A stretch of DNA of 64,000 nt from NCBI RefSeq assembly GCF_015351025.1, contig NZ_JADKRV010000004.1:124001-188000 (forward strand). The letters run 5' to 3'. The DNA is from Curtobacterium sp. VKM Ac-1376 (GTDB taxonomy: Bacteria > Actinomycetota > Actinomycetes > Actinomycetales > Microbacteriaceae). Below, piece after piece: positions 27,838 through 36,500 of this stretch. The notes below the pieces were generated by a model. The model did not search any database. It had not been told where the DNA came from and was given only the letters and a program-made list of their open reading frames with translations. A program made the translations under genes and the position numbers. Numbering within the stretch: position 1 is the stretch's first letter; the number at the start of each line of letters is the position of its first letter.

Positions 27838-28782
27838 TCAGTCGGCCGCGGTCGCGAGTCGAGTCGACAGGTCGCGGACCGCGCCGCGCAGCGCGTCCGG
27901 CCCCTCGACCCGGATCGGCACGGCCAGGCCGGCAAGCGCTCCGGCGAGCCCGTCCCACGACCACGATCCGAGGGTGACGCGGGCCCGGTCGTCCTCGAGA
28001 TGCTCGACCACGGCTTCCTCGGGCAGGTACGGCGCGATCCGCCGCGCGTCGCCGGCCGTCGTGGTCACCGAACCGGTGCACGGCCACACGTCGTCGACCG
28101 CCGACCCCTTGAACCGCGCGGACACGAACGCGGCCGCATCGCCACCGGGGATCGGACGTGGCGTGAAGGGGACGCGGGTACGCTTCCGGGGCGTGATCCG
28201 GTCGATGCGGTGCGTGCGCCAGTCATCGCGGTCGGCATCCCAGTCCAGCAGGTACCAGCGACCGTTCCGGGCGACGACGGCGTGCGGTTCCACCCGCTGC
28301 GGAGTCTCGTCCTCGCCGTACCCGAAGCGGAACACCTCCTGCAGGTGGACGGCCTCGCTCACCGCCACCAGGACGTCCGGGTCGGTCCGGGTCCGGCTCG
28401 TCGCGGTCACGGCCTGCACCGCGTCGACCCGGGACCGCAGCCGCGCGGGCATCACCTGCCGGACGGTCGCGAGGGCACGGGCCGCCGACTCGGCGACGTC
28501 CGCCCCCGATGCCGGCGCCACGGCGAGCGCCAGGGCGATGGCGACGGCCTGGTCGTCGTCGAAGAGCAGCGGGGGCAGGTCGGAGCCCGCCTCGAGCCGG
28601 TAGCCGCCGGCCGGCCCACGGAGGGCCTCGACCCGGTACCCGAGGCCTCGGAGCCGATCGACGTCGCGGCGGACCGTGCGGGGGCTGACCTCGAGCCGTC
28701 CGGCGAGCTCGTCGCCCGGCCAGTCGCGGTGCACCTGGAGCAGGGAGAGCAGCGCGAGCATCCGTGCGGAGGGTCCGGCCAT
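27838..28782 (-). CDS. WYL-domain transcriptional regulator (YafY type)
   Basis: A 314-residue regulator with an N-terminal DeoR-like winged helix (ARMLALLSLLQVHRDW, then LEVSPRTVRRDVDRL) and a C-terminal WYL domain (about 140-240; RNGRWYLLDWDADRDDWR then RIDRI) followed by a WCX-type tail. WYL domains bind small ligands or nucleic acid. It is divergent from a VOC protein gene, 63 bases away, which may be its target. The ATG at 28782 has a GAGGAT hexamer 7 bases upstream; an ATG at 28791 would add three residues. Confidence 0.85.
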   Translation of the reverse strand: MAGPSARMLALLSLLQVHRDWPGDELAGRLEVSPRTVRRDVDRLRGLGYRVEALRGPAGGYRLEAGSDLPPLLFDDDQAVAIALALAVAPASGADVAESAARALATVRQVMPARLRSRVDAVQAVTATSRTRTDPDVLVAVSEAVHLQEVFRFGYGEDETPQRVEPHAVVARNGRWYLLDWDADRDDWRTHRIDRITPRKRTRVPFTPRPIPGGDAAAFVSARFKGSAVDDVWPCTGSVTTTAGDARRIAPYLPEEAVVEHLEDDRARVTLGSWSWDGLAGALAGLAVPIRVEGPDALRGAVRDLSTRLATAAD

Positions 28783-28788
28783 GGCGTC

Positions 28789-28843
28789 CATCCTCGTCCG
28801 AGAAGCGGACACGATCTGACCGCATTGCCCGTCATCCTCGTCC
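28789..28843. promoter_or_regulatory. divergent promoter region with repeated CATCCTCGTCC
   Basis: The 11-mer CATCCTCGTCC occurs at 28789-28799 and 28833-28843, and GTCCG-AGAAG-CGGAC at 28796-28810 is an inverted repeat. The left 11-mer covers the regulator's GAGGAT hexamer (minus strand), the right one the CATCCT hexamer 7 bases before the VOC ATG. This symmetry suggests binding sites for the WYL regulator. Confidence 0.45.
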
Positions 28844-28845
28844 CC

Positions 28846-29265
28846 ATGAGCATCGAAACGACAACCCACCTCAACTTCGACGGCGACGCCCGCGCGGCGC
28901 TCGACTTCTACGCATCGGTCTTCGGCGGCGAGGTCACCGCCGCCACCTACGGCCAGATGGGCGCCCTGGACGACCCGGCCTGGGCGGACCACATCGTCTT
29001 CGGGCAGGTTTCCACGGCGGCCGGCTTCCGCGTCATGGCCTTCGACGTCTGGCCCGGGCAGCCCTACGACCAGGGATCGAACGCCTTCTACGTGTTCGTG
29101 CACGGCGACGACACCGCCGAGATCGAGCGGTACTGGGCCGCGCTGTCCGACGGCGCCGAGGTCCGGCAGCCCCTGGAACCCTCGGCCTGGGCACCGTTGG
29201 CAGGGCAGCTGCGCGACCGCTTCGGCGTGGTCTGGCAGCTCGACGTCGCCCCGGCTGGCGACTGA
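28846..29265 (+). CDS. VOC family protein, PhnB-like
   Basis: A 139-residue protein of the PhnB-like VOC group: THLNFDGDARAALDFYASVFGGEV at the N-terminus (written here in part as THLNFDGDARAALDFY), a middle strand DHIVFGQV and the ending DRFGVVWQLDV. These resemble 3-demethylubiquinone methyltransferase-like VOC proteins, often of unknown role. It is probably controlled by the divergent WYL regulator. Confidence 0.8.
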   Translation: MSIETTTHLNFDGDARAALDFYASVFGGEVTAATYGQMGALDDPAWADHIVFGQVSTAAGFRVMAFDVWPGQPYDQGSNAFYVFVHGDDTAEIERYWAALSDGAEVRQPLEPSAWAPLAGQLRDRFGVVWQLDVAPAGD

Positions 29266-29277
29266 CGACCTTGTGAA

Positions 29278-29321
29278 ACGGCGAATGCCCCGTTCTTCAG
29301 TGAGAACGGGGCATTCGCCGT
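29278..29321. terminator. perfect 19-bp hairpin between convergent genes
   Basis: Arms 29278-29296 and 29303-29321 are exact inverse copies around a 6-base loop. It lies between the VOC gene and the small membrane protein gene and can terminate both. Confidence 0.88.
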
Positions 29322-29330
29322 CCACCGCCG

Positions 29331-29540
29331 TCAGTCCCGTCGACCGTGGCGCCGGGAGCGGCGGTACCGCACTGCTGATGCCGTGCACGCGCCCCCGCAG
29401 ACTGCAGCGGCCCCGACGGCTATCCCACCCCACGACTGCGCGGTTGTTCCGTTGACACCGGCGTAAACGGCGGCCCCGATGAGCACGAGCCCGACGGCGG
29501 CGCAGATCGCGAGCGGGAGACTGGTCAGGATCTTCGACAT
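29331..29540 (-). CDS. small two-helix membrane protein (69 aa)
   Basis: I do not recognise this protein. It has two hydrophobic segments (about 6-28 and 36-57, LAICAAVGLVLIGAAVYAG and IAVGAAAVCGGACTASAV) and a short strongly basic tail, RYRRSRRHGRRD. A strong AGGAGGAG ribosome binding site precedes the ATG. It follows the secreted peptide gene by 12 bases, so they form a two-gene operon. A partner, transporter or protection role for the peptide is possible. Confidence 0.7.
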   Translation of the reverse strand: MSKILTSLPLAICAAVGLVLIGAAVYAGVNGTTAQSWGGIAVGAAAVCGGACTASAVRYRRSRRHGRRD

Positions 29541-29552
29541 GAGGGGCTCCTC

Positions 29553-29759
29553 CTAGACGCAGCGACTCGCGCCCGCGCTGCGAGCTTCGTCGATGGCCTG
29601 TGCGATCAGAACTCGGGTGACGAGTGGTGCTTCGGACTCCGCCTCGACGACCTTGGTGCCGGCCTGTTCGGCGCTGGCAGCAGGGGCGGTCAGGCCGCCG
29701 CCCGCGATCAGCGCGGCGCTCAGGAGGATTCCAGCGCAGGTGGTGGTTCGCTTCGACAT
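29553..29759 (-). CDS. small secreted peptide precursor (68 aa)
   Basis: The precursor has a clear signal peptide: basic start MSKRTTT, hydrophobic core ILLSAALIAGGGL, and an AASA cleavage site at about 30. The predicted mature peptide is only 38 residues, beginning EQAGTKVVEA, amphipathic in the middle (VTRVLIAQAIDEAR) and with a single cysteine next to the last residue. GAGAGG precedes the ATG at 29759, chosen over an upstream in-frame start because it gives a proper signal peptide. I do not recognise a family. With the membrane protein downstream it could be a signalling or antimicrobial peptide; that is inference. Confidence 0.65.
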   Translation of the reverse strand: MSKRTTTCAGILLSAALIAGGGLTAPAASAEQAGTKVVEAESEAPLVTRVLIAQAIDEARSAGASRCV

Positions 29760-29870
29760 GTGCAGCCTCTCCGTGTCGGAGCCGCCCTCATTGGCGACCC
29801 GTGCCGACACACTAGAACATCAGATCCCAGCTGCCAGGGCTGAAATGCACATTTCCTCGCGTGGTCGCGG

Positions 29871-30683
29871 TCAGCGCATCGGCGTCCACGTCGACACGGT
29901 GACCGCGGCCGTCACCGTCGCCGGCTCGAACACGGTGTCCGCCGCGACGTGGTGGTGGCTCGGCCCCATGTGCACGACGTCGTGGACGTCCTCCGCCGGC
30001 AGCTCCATCGTCCACGTCAGGTCCTCGGAGGACCGCAGCGCGAACGACGGCGCCAGGGAGTCGTGCAGCCGGCGCTCCTTCTCCGGGTCGACGCTGATCG
30101 TCGCCTCGGCGAGCTCCGCCAGGTGGCCGGTCCGCGGGGTCACCACCGCGAGCACGCCGTCGGCATGCAGGACGCGGGAGTACTCGGTCTGGTTGCGGGG
30201 GGCGAAGACGTCGAGCAGGACGGCGGCAGCGCCGTCGACGACCGGGAGGCGCTCGGTCACGTCCCCGACGACGGCCCCCGCGCGCTCGTGGGTGCGTGCC
30301 GCACGCCGGATCGCGACGGCCGACAGGTCGAGCGCGACCCCGAGCCTCCCGTCCGCCGCGCGCAGCGCATGCGCCAGGTAGGTCCCGGGGCCCGAACCGA
30401 CGTCGAGCACGATGCCGGGCGCGGTGGCGTCCGCGACGATCGCGGCGAGCGCCCGCTCGACGGGCGCGTAGTGTCCGCGCCCCAGGAACCGCAGCCGGGC
30501 GTCGACCATCTCGGGGGTGTCCGCGGTGAGCGCGCGCCGCTTCGCGGGCAGGAGCGTCAGGTGTCCCTGCTTCGCCTCGTCGAACCGGTGTCCGTTCGGG
30601 CAGCCGACCTGGCCGCCGTCGACGCGGCCGAGGGGCTCGGCGCACACGGGGCAGGCGAGCATCGGCAGCAGATCGTCACGCAC
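29871..30683 (-). CDS. RlmA-type 23S rRNA guanine-N1 methyltransferase
   Basis: A 270-residue methyltransferase. The N-terminal zinc ribbon has Cys11, Cys14, Cys28 and His32 (CPVC and CPNGHRFD), diagnostic of the RlmA/TlrB group; the SAM site is VLDVGSGPGTYL. LLDVFAPRNQTEYSRVL matches the conserved FxP-NxxE motif. It would methylate G745 or G748 of 23S rRNA, the latter being linked to macrolide resistance in TlrB. The GTG start has a TACGCT hexamer 6 bases upstream. Confidence 0.87.
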   Translation of the reverse strand: MRDDLLPMLACPVCAEPLGRVDGGQVGCPNGHRFDEAKQGHLTLLPAKRRALTADTPEMVDARLRFLGRGHYAPVERALAAIVADATAPGIVLDVGSGPGTYLAHALRAADGRLGVALDLSAVAIRRAARTHERAGAVVGDVTERLPVVDGAAAVLLDVFAPRNQTEYSRVLHADGVLAVVTPRTGHLAELAEATISVDPEKERRLHDSLAPSFALRSSEDLTWTMELPAEDVHDVVHMGPSHHHVAADTVFEPATVTAAVTVSTWTPMR

Positions 30684-30689
30684 CGGCCC

Positions 30690-30695
30690 AGCGTA
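30690..30695 (-). promoter_or_regulatory. -10-like hexamer of the RlmA-type gene
   Basis: TACGCT lies 6 bases before the GTG at 30683, fitting a leaderless transcript. Confidence 0.5.
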
Positions 30696-30753
30696 CGGGC
30701 CTCGGTAGCCTGACCGGATGTCGCTGCCTGCGCTGCGGCAGTACGGTCAGGAC

Positions 30754-31374
30754 ATGGCCGTCATCGAGCAGGCAACGCTCCGCCCCTCCAAGGCCGAGGC
30801 GCTCGCCGCCTGGCTCCCCGTCCAGGCGTGGAGCGGCGTCGTCGCGGGAGCGCCGCTCCAGGTCGTCGGGCAGTTCCGGTTCGACGACCCCGCGGGCGAG
30901 GTCGGCGTCGAGGTGCTGCTCGTCCGCACCGAGGACGGCCGGGTCCTGCAGGCGCCACTGACCTACCGGGATGCACCGCTGCCCGGCGCCGACGCGTTCC
31001 TGGTCACCGAGATGGACCACTCGGTGCTCGGACGACGGTGGGTGTACGACGCCGTGGGCGATCCCGTCCACGCCGACGTGCTGCGCCGGGCGATCGTCAC
31101 CGGCGGGCACGAAGCGGAGCTCGAACTGGCGAACGGGGCCGGGCGGCGGCCGAAGGACGCCTGGGCCCGCGGCAGCGGCTCCGCACCAGACTCCCCCACC
31201 GTCACCTCGGTGCGGGCGACCGCTGCGGACGCTGTGACGTCGATCGCGACCGACCACGGCACGATCGTCATCGCTCGGGTCGTCGGCGCACCCCTGCCCG
31301 AGGGCGAGACACTGACCGGTACGTGGGCCGACGGCTCCGGGGCGCTCGCCGTCCTGCTGCCCGAACGCGCCTGA
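30754..31374 (+). CDS. maltokinase N-terminal cap-like protein (CG0192 type)
   Basis: A 206-residue protein resembling the cap domain that precedes maltokinase in mycobacteria but standing alone, as in Corynebacterium CG0192. The start IEQATLRPSKAEALAAWLP, then FRFDDPAGEVGVEVLLV and LTYRDAPLPGADAFLVTEMDHSVLGRRWVYD (quoted in part) are typical. The function is unknown. Two leaderless-type starts exist: TACGGT 6 bases before this ATG, and TAGCCT 6 bases before an ATG at 30718 that would add 12 residues. I prefer 30754 because it gives the usual N-terminus. Confidence 0.75.
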   Translation: MAVIEQATLRPSKAEALAAWLPVQAWSGVVAGAPLQVVGQFRFDDPAGEVGVEVLLVRTEDGRVLQAPLTYRDAPLPGADAFLVTEMDHSVLGRRWVYDAVGDPVHADVLRRAIVTGGHEAELELANGAGRRPKDAWARGSGSAPDSPTVTSVRATAADAVTSIATDHGTIVIARVVGAPLPEGETLTGTWADGSGALAVLLPERA

Positions 31375-31412
31375 GGTACTGGCAGGGCCTGCCTGCACCG
31401 GGGACCGGCTGG

Positions 31413-31418
31413 CAAGAT
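31413..31418 (+). promoter_or_regulatory. -10-like hexamer of the aldo/keto reductase gene
   Basis: CAAGAT lies 7 bases before the GTG at 31426. Confidence 0.4.
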
Positions 31419-31425
31419 CGGGGGC

Positions 31426-32364
31426 GTGAAGACACTGGAGTTGCCACAGACAGACCTCGCCGCTTCCGACGTCGTCGTCGGACTGATGCGGATCAACGAC
31501 ATGAGCGACGAGGACATCCGTTCGCTCTACAGCGCCTCGCGAGATGCGGGCGTGAACATGTTCGACCACGCCGCGGTCTACGGCGAGTGGCACGGCTGCG
31601 AGGAGCGCTTCGGCGCCGCCGTCACGCTGACGCCCGCGGAACGCGCCGAGATCGTGCTGCAGACCAAGGTCGGCATCCGGCCGACGCCGAAGGGCGCGTA
31701 CTTCGACTTCTCGTACGAGCACATCCTCGAGTCCGTGCACGAGTCGCTCGAGGCACTGCAGACCGAGTACGTCGACGTCCTGCTGCTGCACCGCCCCGAC
31801 GCCCTGGTCGAGCCGGAAGAGGTCGCGAAGGCCTTCGACGAACTGCACGCCGCCGGCAAGGTGCACCACTTCGGCGTCTCCAACCACACCCCCGGCCAGG
31901 TCGACCTGCTCAAGAAGCACGTCCGCCAGCCGCTCGCGTTCAACCAGGTGCAGCTGAGCATCACCCACGCCAACGTGATCTCGCAGGGCCTGACCGCGAA
32001 CATGGGCGGCCTCGAGCAGTCGGTCGACCGCGACAACGACATCCTCAACTACTCGCGGATCAACGACATCACGCTGCAGGCCTGGTCGCCGTTCCAGAAG
32101 GGCTTCTTCGACGGCGTCTTCCTGGGCGACCGTGAGCAGTACGCCGAGCTGAACGACGTGCTCGAGGAGGTCGCCGCCGCCCACGATGTGACGCCGACGG
32201 GCATCGCCGTCGCCTGGATCACCCGCCACCCCGCGCACTTCCAGGTCGTCCTCGGCACGACGAACCCGCAGCGTGTGCGGGACTCGGCGGCCGGCTCGGA
32301 CGTCGCCCTGTCGCGCGAGGAGTGGTACCGGATCTTCACCGCGGCCGGACACACCGTTCCCTGA
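31426..32364 (+). CDS. aldo/keto reductase (YdhF-like)
   Basis: A 312-residue AKR barrel. The catalytic tetrad is present: Asp47 and Tyr52 (MFDHAAVYG), Lys81 (LQTKVG) and His122 (LLLHRPD). FGVSNHTPGQ and LQAWSPFQKGFF complete the family pattern, with the NADPH-binding stretch near TNPQRVRDSAAG. It reduces an aldehyde or ketone; the substrate is unknown. It stands as a single gene. Confidence 0.9.
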   Translation: MKTLELPQTDLAASDVVVGLMRINDMSDEDIRSLYSASRDAGVNMFDHAAVYGEWHGCEERFGAAVTLTPAERAEIVLQTKVGIRPTPKGAYFDFSYEHILESVHESLEALQTEYVDVLLLHRPDALVEPEEVAKAFDELHAAGKVHHFGVSNHTPGQVDLLKKHVRQPLAFNQVQLSITHANVISQGLTANMGGLEQSVDRDNDILNYSRINDITLQAWSPFQKGFFDGVFLGDREQYAELNDVLEEVAAAHDVTPTGIAVAWITRHPAHFQVVLGTTNPQRVRDSAAGSDVALSREEWYRIFTAAGHTVP

Positions 32365-32389
32365 GCCGGAACGGCCCCGTCGGGTCGGG

Positions 32390-32395
32390 CAGGGT
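32390..32395 (+). promoter_or_regulatory. -10-like hexamer of the acetyltransferase gene
   Basis: CAGGGT lies 6 bases before the GTG at 32402 and supports that start. Confidence 0.4.
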
Positions 32396-32401
32396 GGGGT
32401 C

Positions 32402-32929
32402 GTGCTCCACGACCTCGCCCTGCCCGTCCGGCTGTCCGCCCGCAGTGGCGAGGTGACGCTCCGGAACGCCACGGAAGCTGATCTCGACGCACTCATGACG
32501 CTGTTGTCCGACGACCCGATCAGCGCCGCCCGCGGTGACGTCGCCGCACCGGAGGACCGTCCGCAGTACGCCGAGGCGCTCCGGTCGATCGTCGATGACC
32601 CGGCGAACGCGCTGTTGGTCGCCGAGGACGCTGACGGTCGGCTCGTCGGGACGCTGCAACTCACCCGGATCCCGGGGATGGCCCGACGCGGTGCCACCCG
32701 GCTGCTCGTCGAGGCCGTGCGGGTCAGCAGCGCGCTCCGTTCCGGCGGCATCGGGAGCGCCCTGATGCGCTGGATCACCGACGTCGCTGCTCCGGACCTC
32801 GGGACCCCGCTCGTGCAGCTCACGTCGGACGCTGCACGGACCGATGCGCACCGGTTCTACGAGCGCCTCGGCTTCACCGGCTCGCACGTCGGGTTCAAGT
32901 ACCGCGTGCCTGACCCTTCCGCGCACTGA
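32402..32929 (+). CDS. GNAT family N-acetyltransferase
   Basis: A 175-residue GNAT protein. VTLRNATEADLDALMTLLSD opens the fold, VGTLQLTRIPG forms the beta4 strand, VSSALRSGGIGSALMRW is the acetyl-CoA loop (R/Q-x-x-G-x-G/A type), and AHRFYERLGF is motif B. The acceptor is unknown. The start is a GTG with a leaderless-type hexamer. Confidence 0.87.
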   Translation: MLHDLALPVRLSARSGEVTLRNATEADLDALMTLLSDDPISAARGDVAAPEDRPQYAEALRSIVDDPANALLVAEDADGRLVGTLQLTRIPGMARRGATRLLVEAVRVSSALRSGGIGSALMRWITDVAAPDLGTPLVQLTSDAARTDAHRFYERLGFTGSHVGFKYRVPDPSAH

Positions 32930-32966
32930 GGTTTCTTCCCAGAACGCGCGCGATGCAACGTCATTT

Positions 32967-33005
32967 CGGGCGTACCAGGTCAGAACTTTCGACCGGGTAC
33001 GCCCG
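32967..33005. terminator. hairpin between convergent genes
   Basis: CGGGCGTACC (32967-32976) and its exact inverse (32996-33005) enclose 19 bases. It lies between the acetyltransferase and the first small acidic protein gene. Confidence 0.6.
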
Positions 33006-33022
33006 GTTCGACCAGGTAGGCC

Positions 33023-33235
33023 CTAGTCGTCGGAAGCGGACGCGGGAGACCTCGGGCTCGGGACGCTCACGTCGACCGGGGACACCGCCGACGGGTCCGC
33101 CGAGGCACCGCCCACGACGTCGAACGAGATCCCCAGCATCGCCGGGTCCTCGTCGAGCTCGAGCCCGTCCTCACGGACCTGGTCCTCGGGGATCGCACGG
33201 CCACCGGACGGATCGAACGAGTTCGCAATCGACAT
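33023..33235 (-). CDS. small acidic protein A (70 aa), paralogue of the next gene
   Basis: I do not know this family. The N-terminus MSIANSFDPSGGRAIPED matches that of the adjacent gene (FDP, then GR-IP, then an acidic LELDED segment), and the rest is low-complexity Ser/Pro/Asp, probably disordered. No signal peptide or membrane segment. The upstream CATGCT hexamer, 7 bases before the ATG, lies in a stretch also shared with the neighbour, so gene and promoter were duplicated together. Confidence 0.65.
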   Translation of the reverse strand: MSIANSFDPSGGRAIPEDQVREDGLELDEDPAMLGISFDVVGGASADPSAVSPVDVSVPSPRSPASASDD

Positions 33236-33267
33236 GCGGACGAGCATGCCGGTCGTGCATGAGCGAC

Positions 33268-33289
33268 GCCTCTGAATCGCCGCAGAGGC
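33268..33289. terminator. small hairpin between the acidic protein genes
   Basis: GCCTCTG (33268-33274) pairs with CAGAGGC (33283-33289) around 8 bases, about 30 bases after the stop of the upstream paralogue. Confidence 0.5.
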
Positions 33290-33318
33290 CCCGATCACCC
33301 GCTCAGCGGGCCGACCGC

Positions 33319-33555
33319 TCAGTCGGCCAGGTCCTCCGGACGGAGTCGTTCGCCGACCTGCGGCCGCCGGAACACGGGGCCACCGCCGGCCTCGTCCTCG
33401 TCGTGGTGGTCGACGGGTGAGGCGCTCGGGTCGACGGACTCGTCGCCGACGTCGGCCCCGCGGTCTTCCTCCATCTCGAGCTCGGACTCGTCGCTGCCGT
33501 CCACGGGGATGGACCGGCCCTGCTGTTCTGGATCGAACGGTGCGCTCATCGACAT
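33319..33555 (-). CDS. small acidic protein B (78 aa), paralogue of the previous gene
   Basis: A 78-residue acidic, probably disordered protein of unknown function. It shares FDP, GRSIP and ELEMEED with its neighbour and continues with a His/Asp/Glu-rich segment (VDHHDEDEAGG) and VFRRPQVGERLRPEDLAD. CATGCT lies 6 bases before the ATG at 33555; an alternative ATG two codons later is possible. It sits just downstream of the GH92 gene, but with its own promoter. Confidence 0.65.
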   Translation of the reverse strand: MSMSAPFDPEQQGRSIPVDGSDESELEMEEDRGADVGDESVDPSASPVDHHDEDEAGGGPVFRRPQVGERLRPEDLAD

Positions 33556-33561
33556 GGACCG

Positions 33562-33567
33562 AGCATG
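33562..33567 (-). promoter_or_regulatory. -10-like hexamer of acidic protein B
   Basis: CATGCT lies 6 bases before the ATG; a closely similar sequence with CATGCT at 33243-33248 precedes acidic protein A. Confidence 0.45.
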
Positions 33568-33589
33568 CTCCGGTTCGGTGAACGGCGGG

Positions 33590-36500
33590 TCAACGCTGTC
33601 CGTCGGCCGCGATGAGCTCGAGCTGCGTCACCGGAACGTCGGTGCCCGCGGTGAAGGTGAACGACGGGCCGCCGCCGATGATCCGGAAGACCCGGGTCTG
33701 CCCGGCCCAGGTGAACTCGGCCCCGTCCACCGCCGTGACCACGTCACCGAGGGCCACCTGCCACGAGTACGACCCCGGCGATGCGACCGTCACGGTGTAC
33801 AGCGACGCGGCCGGACAGGATACGTCGAAGGAGACCGACTCCCCCGCCTCGAGCACGGTGACGGTGCGGCCGGTGTCGTCCGCGAGCGGTGAGGTCCCCA
33901 CTGGCAGCAGGTCCACCGGGGTGTCCCGGTACCCGTGCACCTCGGACGCCGAGACCGGGCGCGTGTCCGATGCCCAGCCCTGCGGCTCGCGCGACAGCGT
34001 GAACTCGATCCGCGACGCGGCCACGACCACCGCGTGCGGGATGCTGACCGATGTCCAGGGCAAGCCGTCGACCGTCACCGACGCCACGTACGCGCCTGCG
34101 GAGCCGGGGGCGACCTGGATGACGGTGGCAGTCCCTCCCGGCTGCTGCAGCACCGTCCGGCGGACCGACGGCGGCACGAGCACGTAGGTGCCGGTCGACG
34201 GCGCCAGGGGGTACAGGCCGATCATCGCGAAGACGTACCAGGCGCTCATCTCGCCGTTGTCCTCGTCACCGGGGTACCCCTGGCCGAGGTCGGAGCCGAC
34301 GAACAACCGCTCCAGCGTTTCCCGCACGATGCGGTGCGCGTCGTCGTGTCGGCCGGTGAACATCGGGAAGAACGGGATGTGGTGCGCTGGCTGGTTCGAC
34401 AGCCCGAGCATGCCCATGCGGATGTCGCGCGCCTCGGTCATCTCGTGGATCGGGAACCCGTAGGAGCCGGAGCGGGCCATGGCACCGGTTTCCGCAGTGG
34501 CGAAGAACCCGTCGAGTGCCGCGTCGAACCACTCCGGCCCGCCGTGCAGGTCGACGACGCCGGCGCCGTCGTGCGGAGCCGTGAACGCCGTGCCCCACGC
34601 GTTCGTCTCGGTGTAGTCGTCGCCCCAGTCACGCGGGTCGAACTCGGCGCCGACCCGCCACGATCCGTCGGGGTCGCGGCCGATGAAGAACCCGCGCTCG
34701 GAGTCGAACACGTTCCGGTACTGCAGAGACCTCCGGGCGAACCACTCGGCCTCGGCTCCGTACCGCGACAGGTCGGCGGGTGTCTCCGCGCGTGATGCGA
34801 GCAGGCCCGCCATCACGGCCAGACCCCAGTCGTTGATGGCCGCGTCGAGGGTCCAGGACATCCCCTCGTGCGTCGCCGTGTCGACGTGGCCGCGGAAGGC
34901 TCCCGGGAGGCTCCCCTTCCGTCCGACACGCTCGTCGCGCGGCGGGACGGTCGCGTTCCGGACCGCACTCCGGTACGCCTCGGCCAGGTCGAAGCCGCGC
35001 ACGCCCTTCACGGCGAGGTCGGCGAAGACGGTGTCGCTCGTGGTGCCCGTCATGCAGTCCTCGGCGCCGGGGGCGCTCCAGCGCGGGGTCCACCCGCCGT
35101 CGTGGTGGTGCTCGACGAAGCCCTGCGCGAGCTCGCCGGCCGTCTCCGGGGTGAGGAGCCCGAGGAGTGGCCAGGCCGTGCGGTAGGTGTCCCAGAACCC
35201 GTTCGTGGTGGTGAACGGACCCTCGACGACCTCCGGGCCGGGTTCGTCGCGGATCGGTTCCGCCAGGACGTCGCCGTAGGGGGAACGGTGCCGCGGGGTG
35301 CCAGTCAGTGCGGTCTCGCCGGCACGGTTCGGGTAGAGGAACAGCCGGTACAGGCCGGAGTACAGGCTCGTCAGCTGGTCGGGGGTCGCGCCGTCGAAGG
35401 AGAGCGTCGCGAGCTTCTCGGTCCACAGCTGCTCGGCGCGGGAGCACATGGCGTCGAACGAGCCGGCCGCGTCGAGGTTCGCGCGGGCGTCCTCGATCGA
35501 GACGGTCGAGATGCCGAGCAGGACGTCGACGGCGTCGTCCGCTGCGCCCGCGACGGACAGCCAGCCGCCCAGCTCGTGCTCGCCGGTCGTCGTGTGGTCG
35601 GCGGTGACGCCCGCGACCCGGACGTGCACGTGGTGCGGGGGCGTCCCGGGACGGTCGTCGAGGACGACTTCGACCACGGCGGTCCCCTCGGTGACCGTCA
35701 CGGAGACGTCGGACACCCGGCCGTGGTGGTCGAGCACGATGCTGCGGGTGCCGGTGAACCGGAAGGCGAGGGCGAACTCCCCCGCGGTCATCTCGGCAGT
35801 CACCCCGTGCTCGAGGGCGACCCGGTAGCGGTGCGGACCGTCCTGCTCGTCGTCGTGGTCGAACCCGAGCGCCCGGGCGACCCGATCGGCATCAGGGGTG
35901 GCGAACGGCGACGGCATCACCTGGAACACCCCGCGGTCCCCCATCCACGGCGACGGGATGTGACTGGTCGCGAAGGCCTGGATGGCCGGGCGCAGCCGTC
36001 CCTCGGCGTCGAGCCGGTCGTGCTCCTGGTAGGCGTAGGGCCAGCGGTTGCTCGACGCGTCGGTCATCGGCAGCCCGAAGACGCCGCCGTGCGGGACGCC
36101 GACGAGCGGGGCGTTGTTGCCGCGGGAGAACCGGGAGGACGCCTGCGTGCCGCGGGTCGTGCGGACGTGGCCGAGCGGCGTCGTCGGGGCTGGGCGCGGG
36201 GGCTCGATGCGGACGGCGTCGAGCCAGCCGCGCAGCGCCGGACGCTCACCGTCGGCGTCCGCAGCCGAGGTGGCGGAGCCGAGCCGGGCCTCCAGACGGT
36301 CGATGACCAGCCCGGCGAACGGCGTGAGGTCCACCGCGCGACGGTTCCACTGGTCGACCCACTGCTTGCGGGCCGTGTCCTGCGCGTCCGGGGTGACCGC
36401 GTCGCCGTACTGGTCGCGGATCCCGGCGTGCTCGTTCAGCCGCGAGCCGTCGGTGAACACGACGTCGAGGGCGAAGGCCGTGGCGTCCCAGAAGTGCGGC

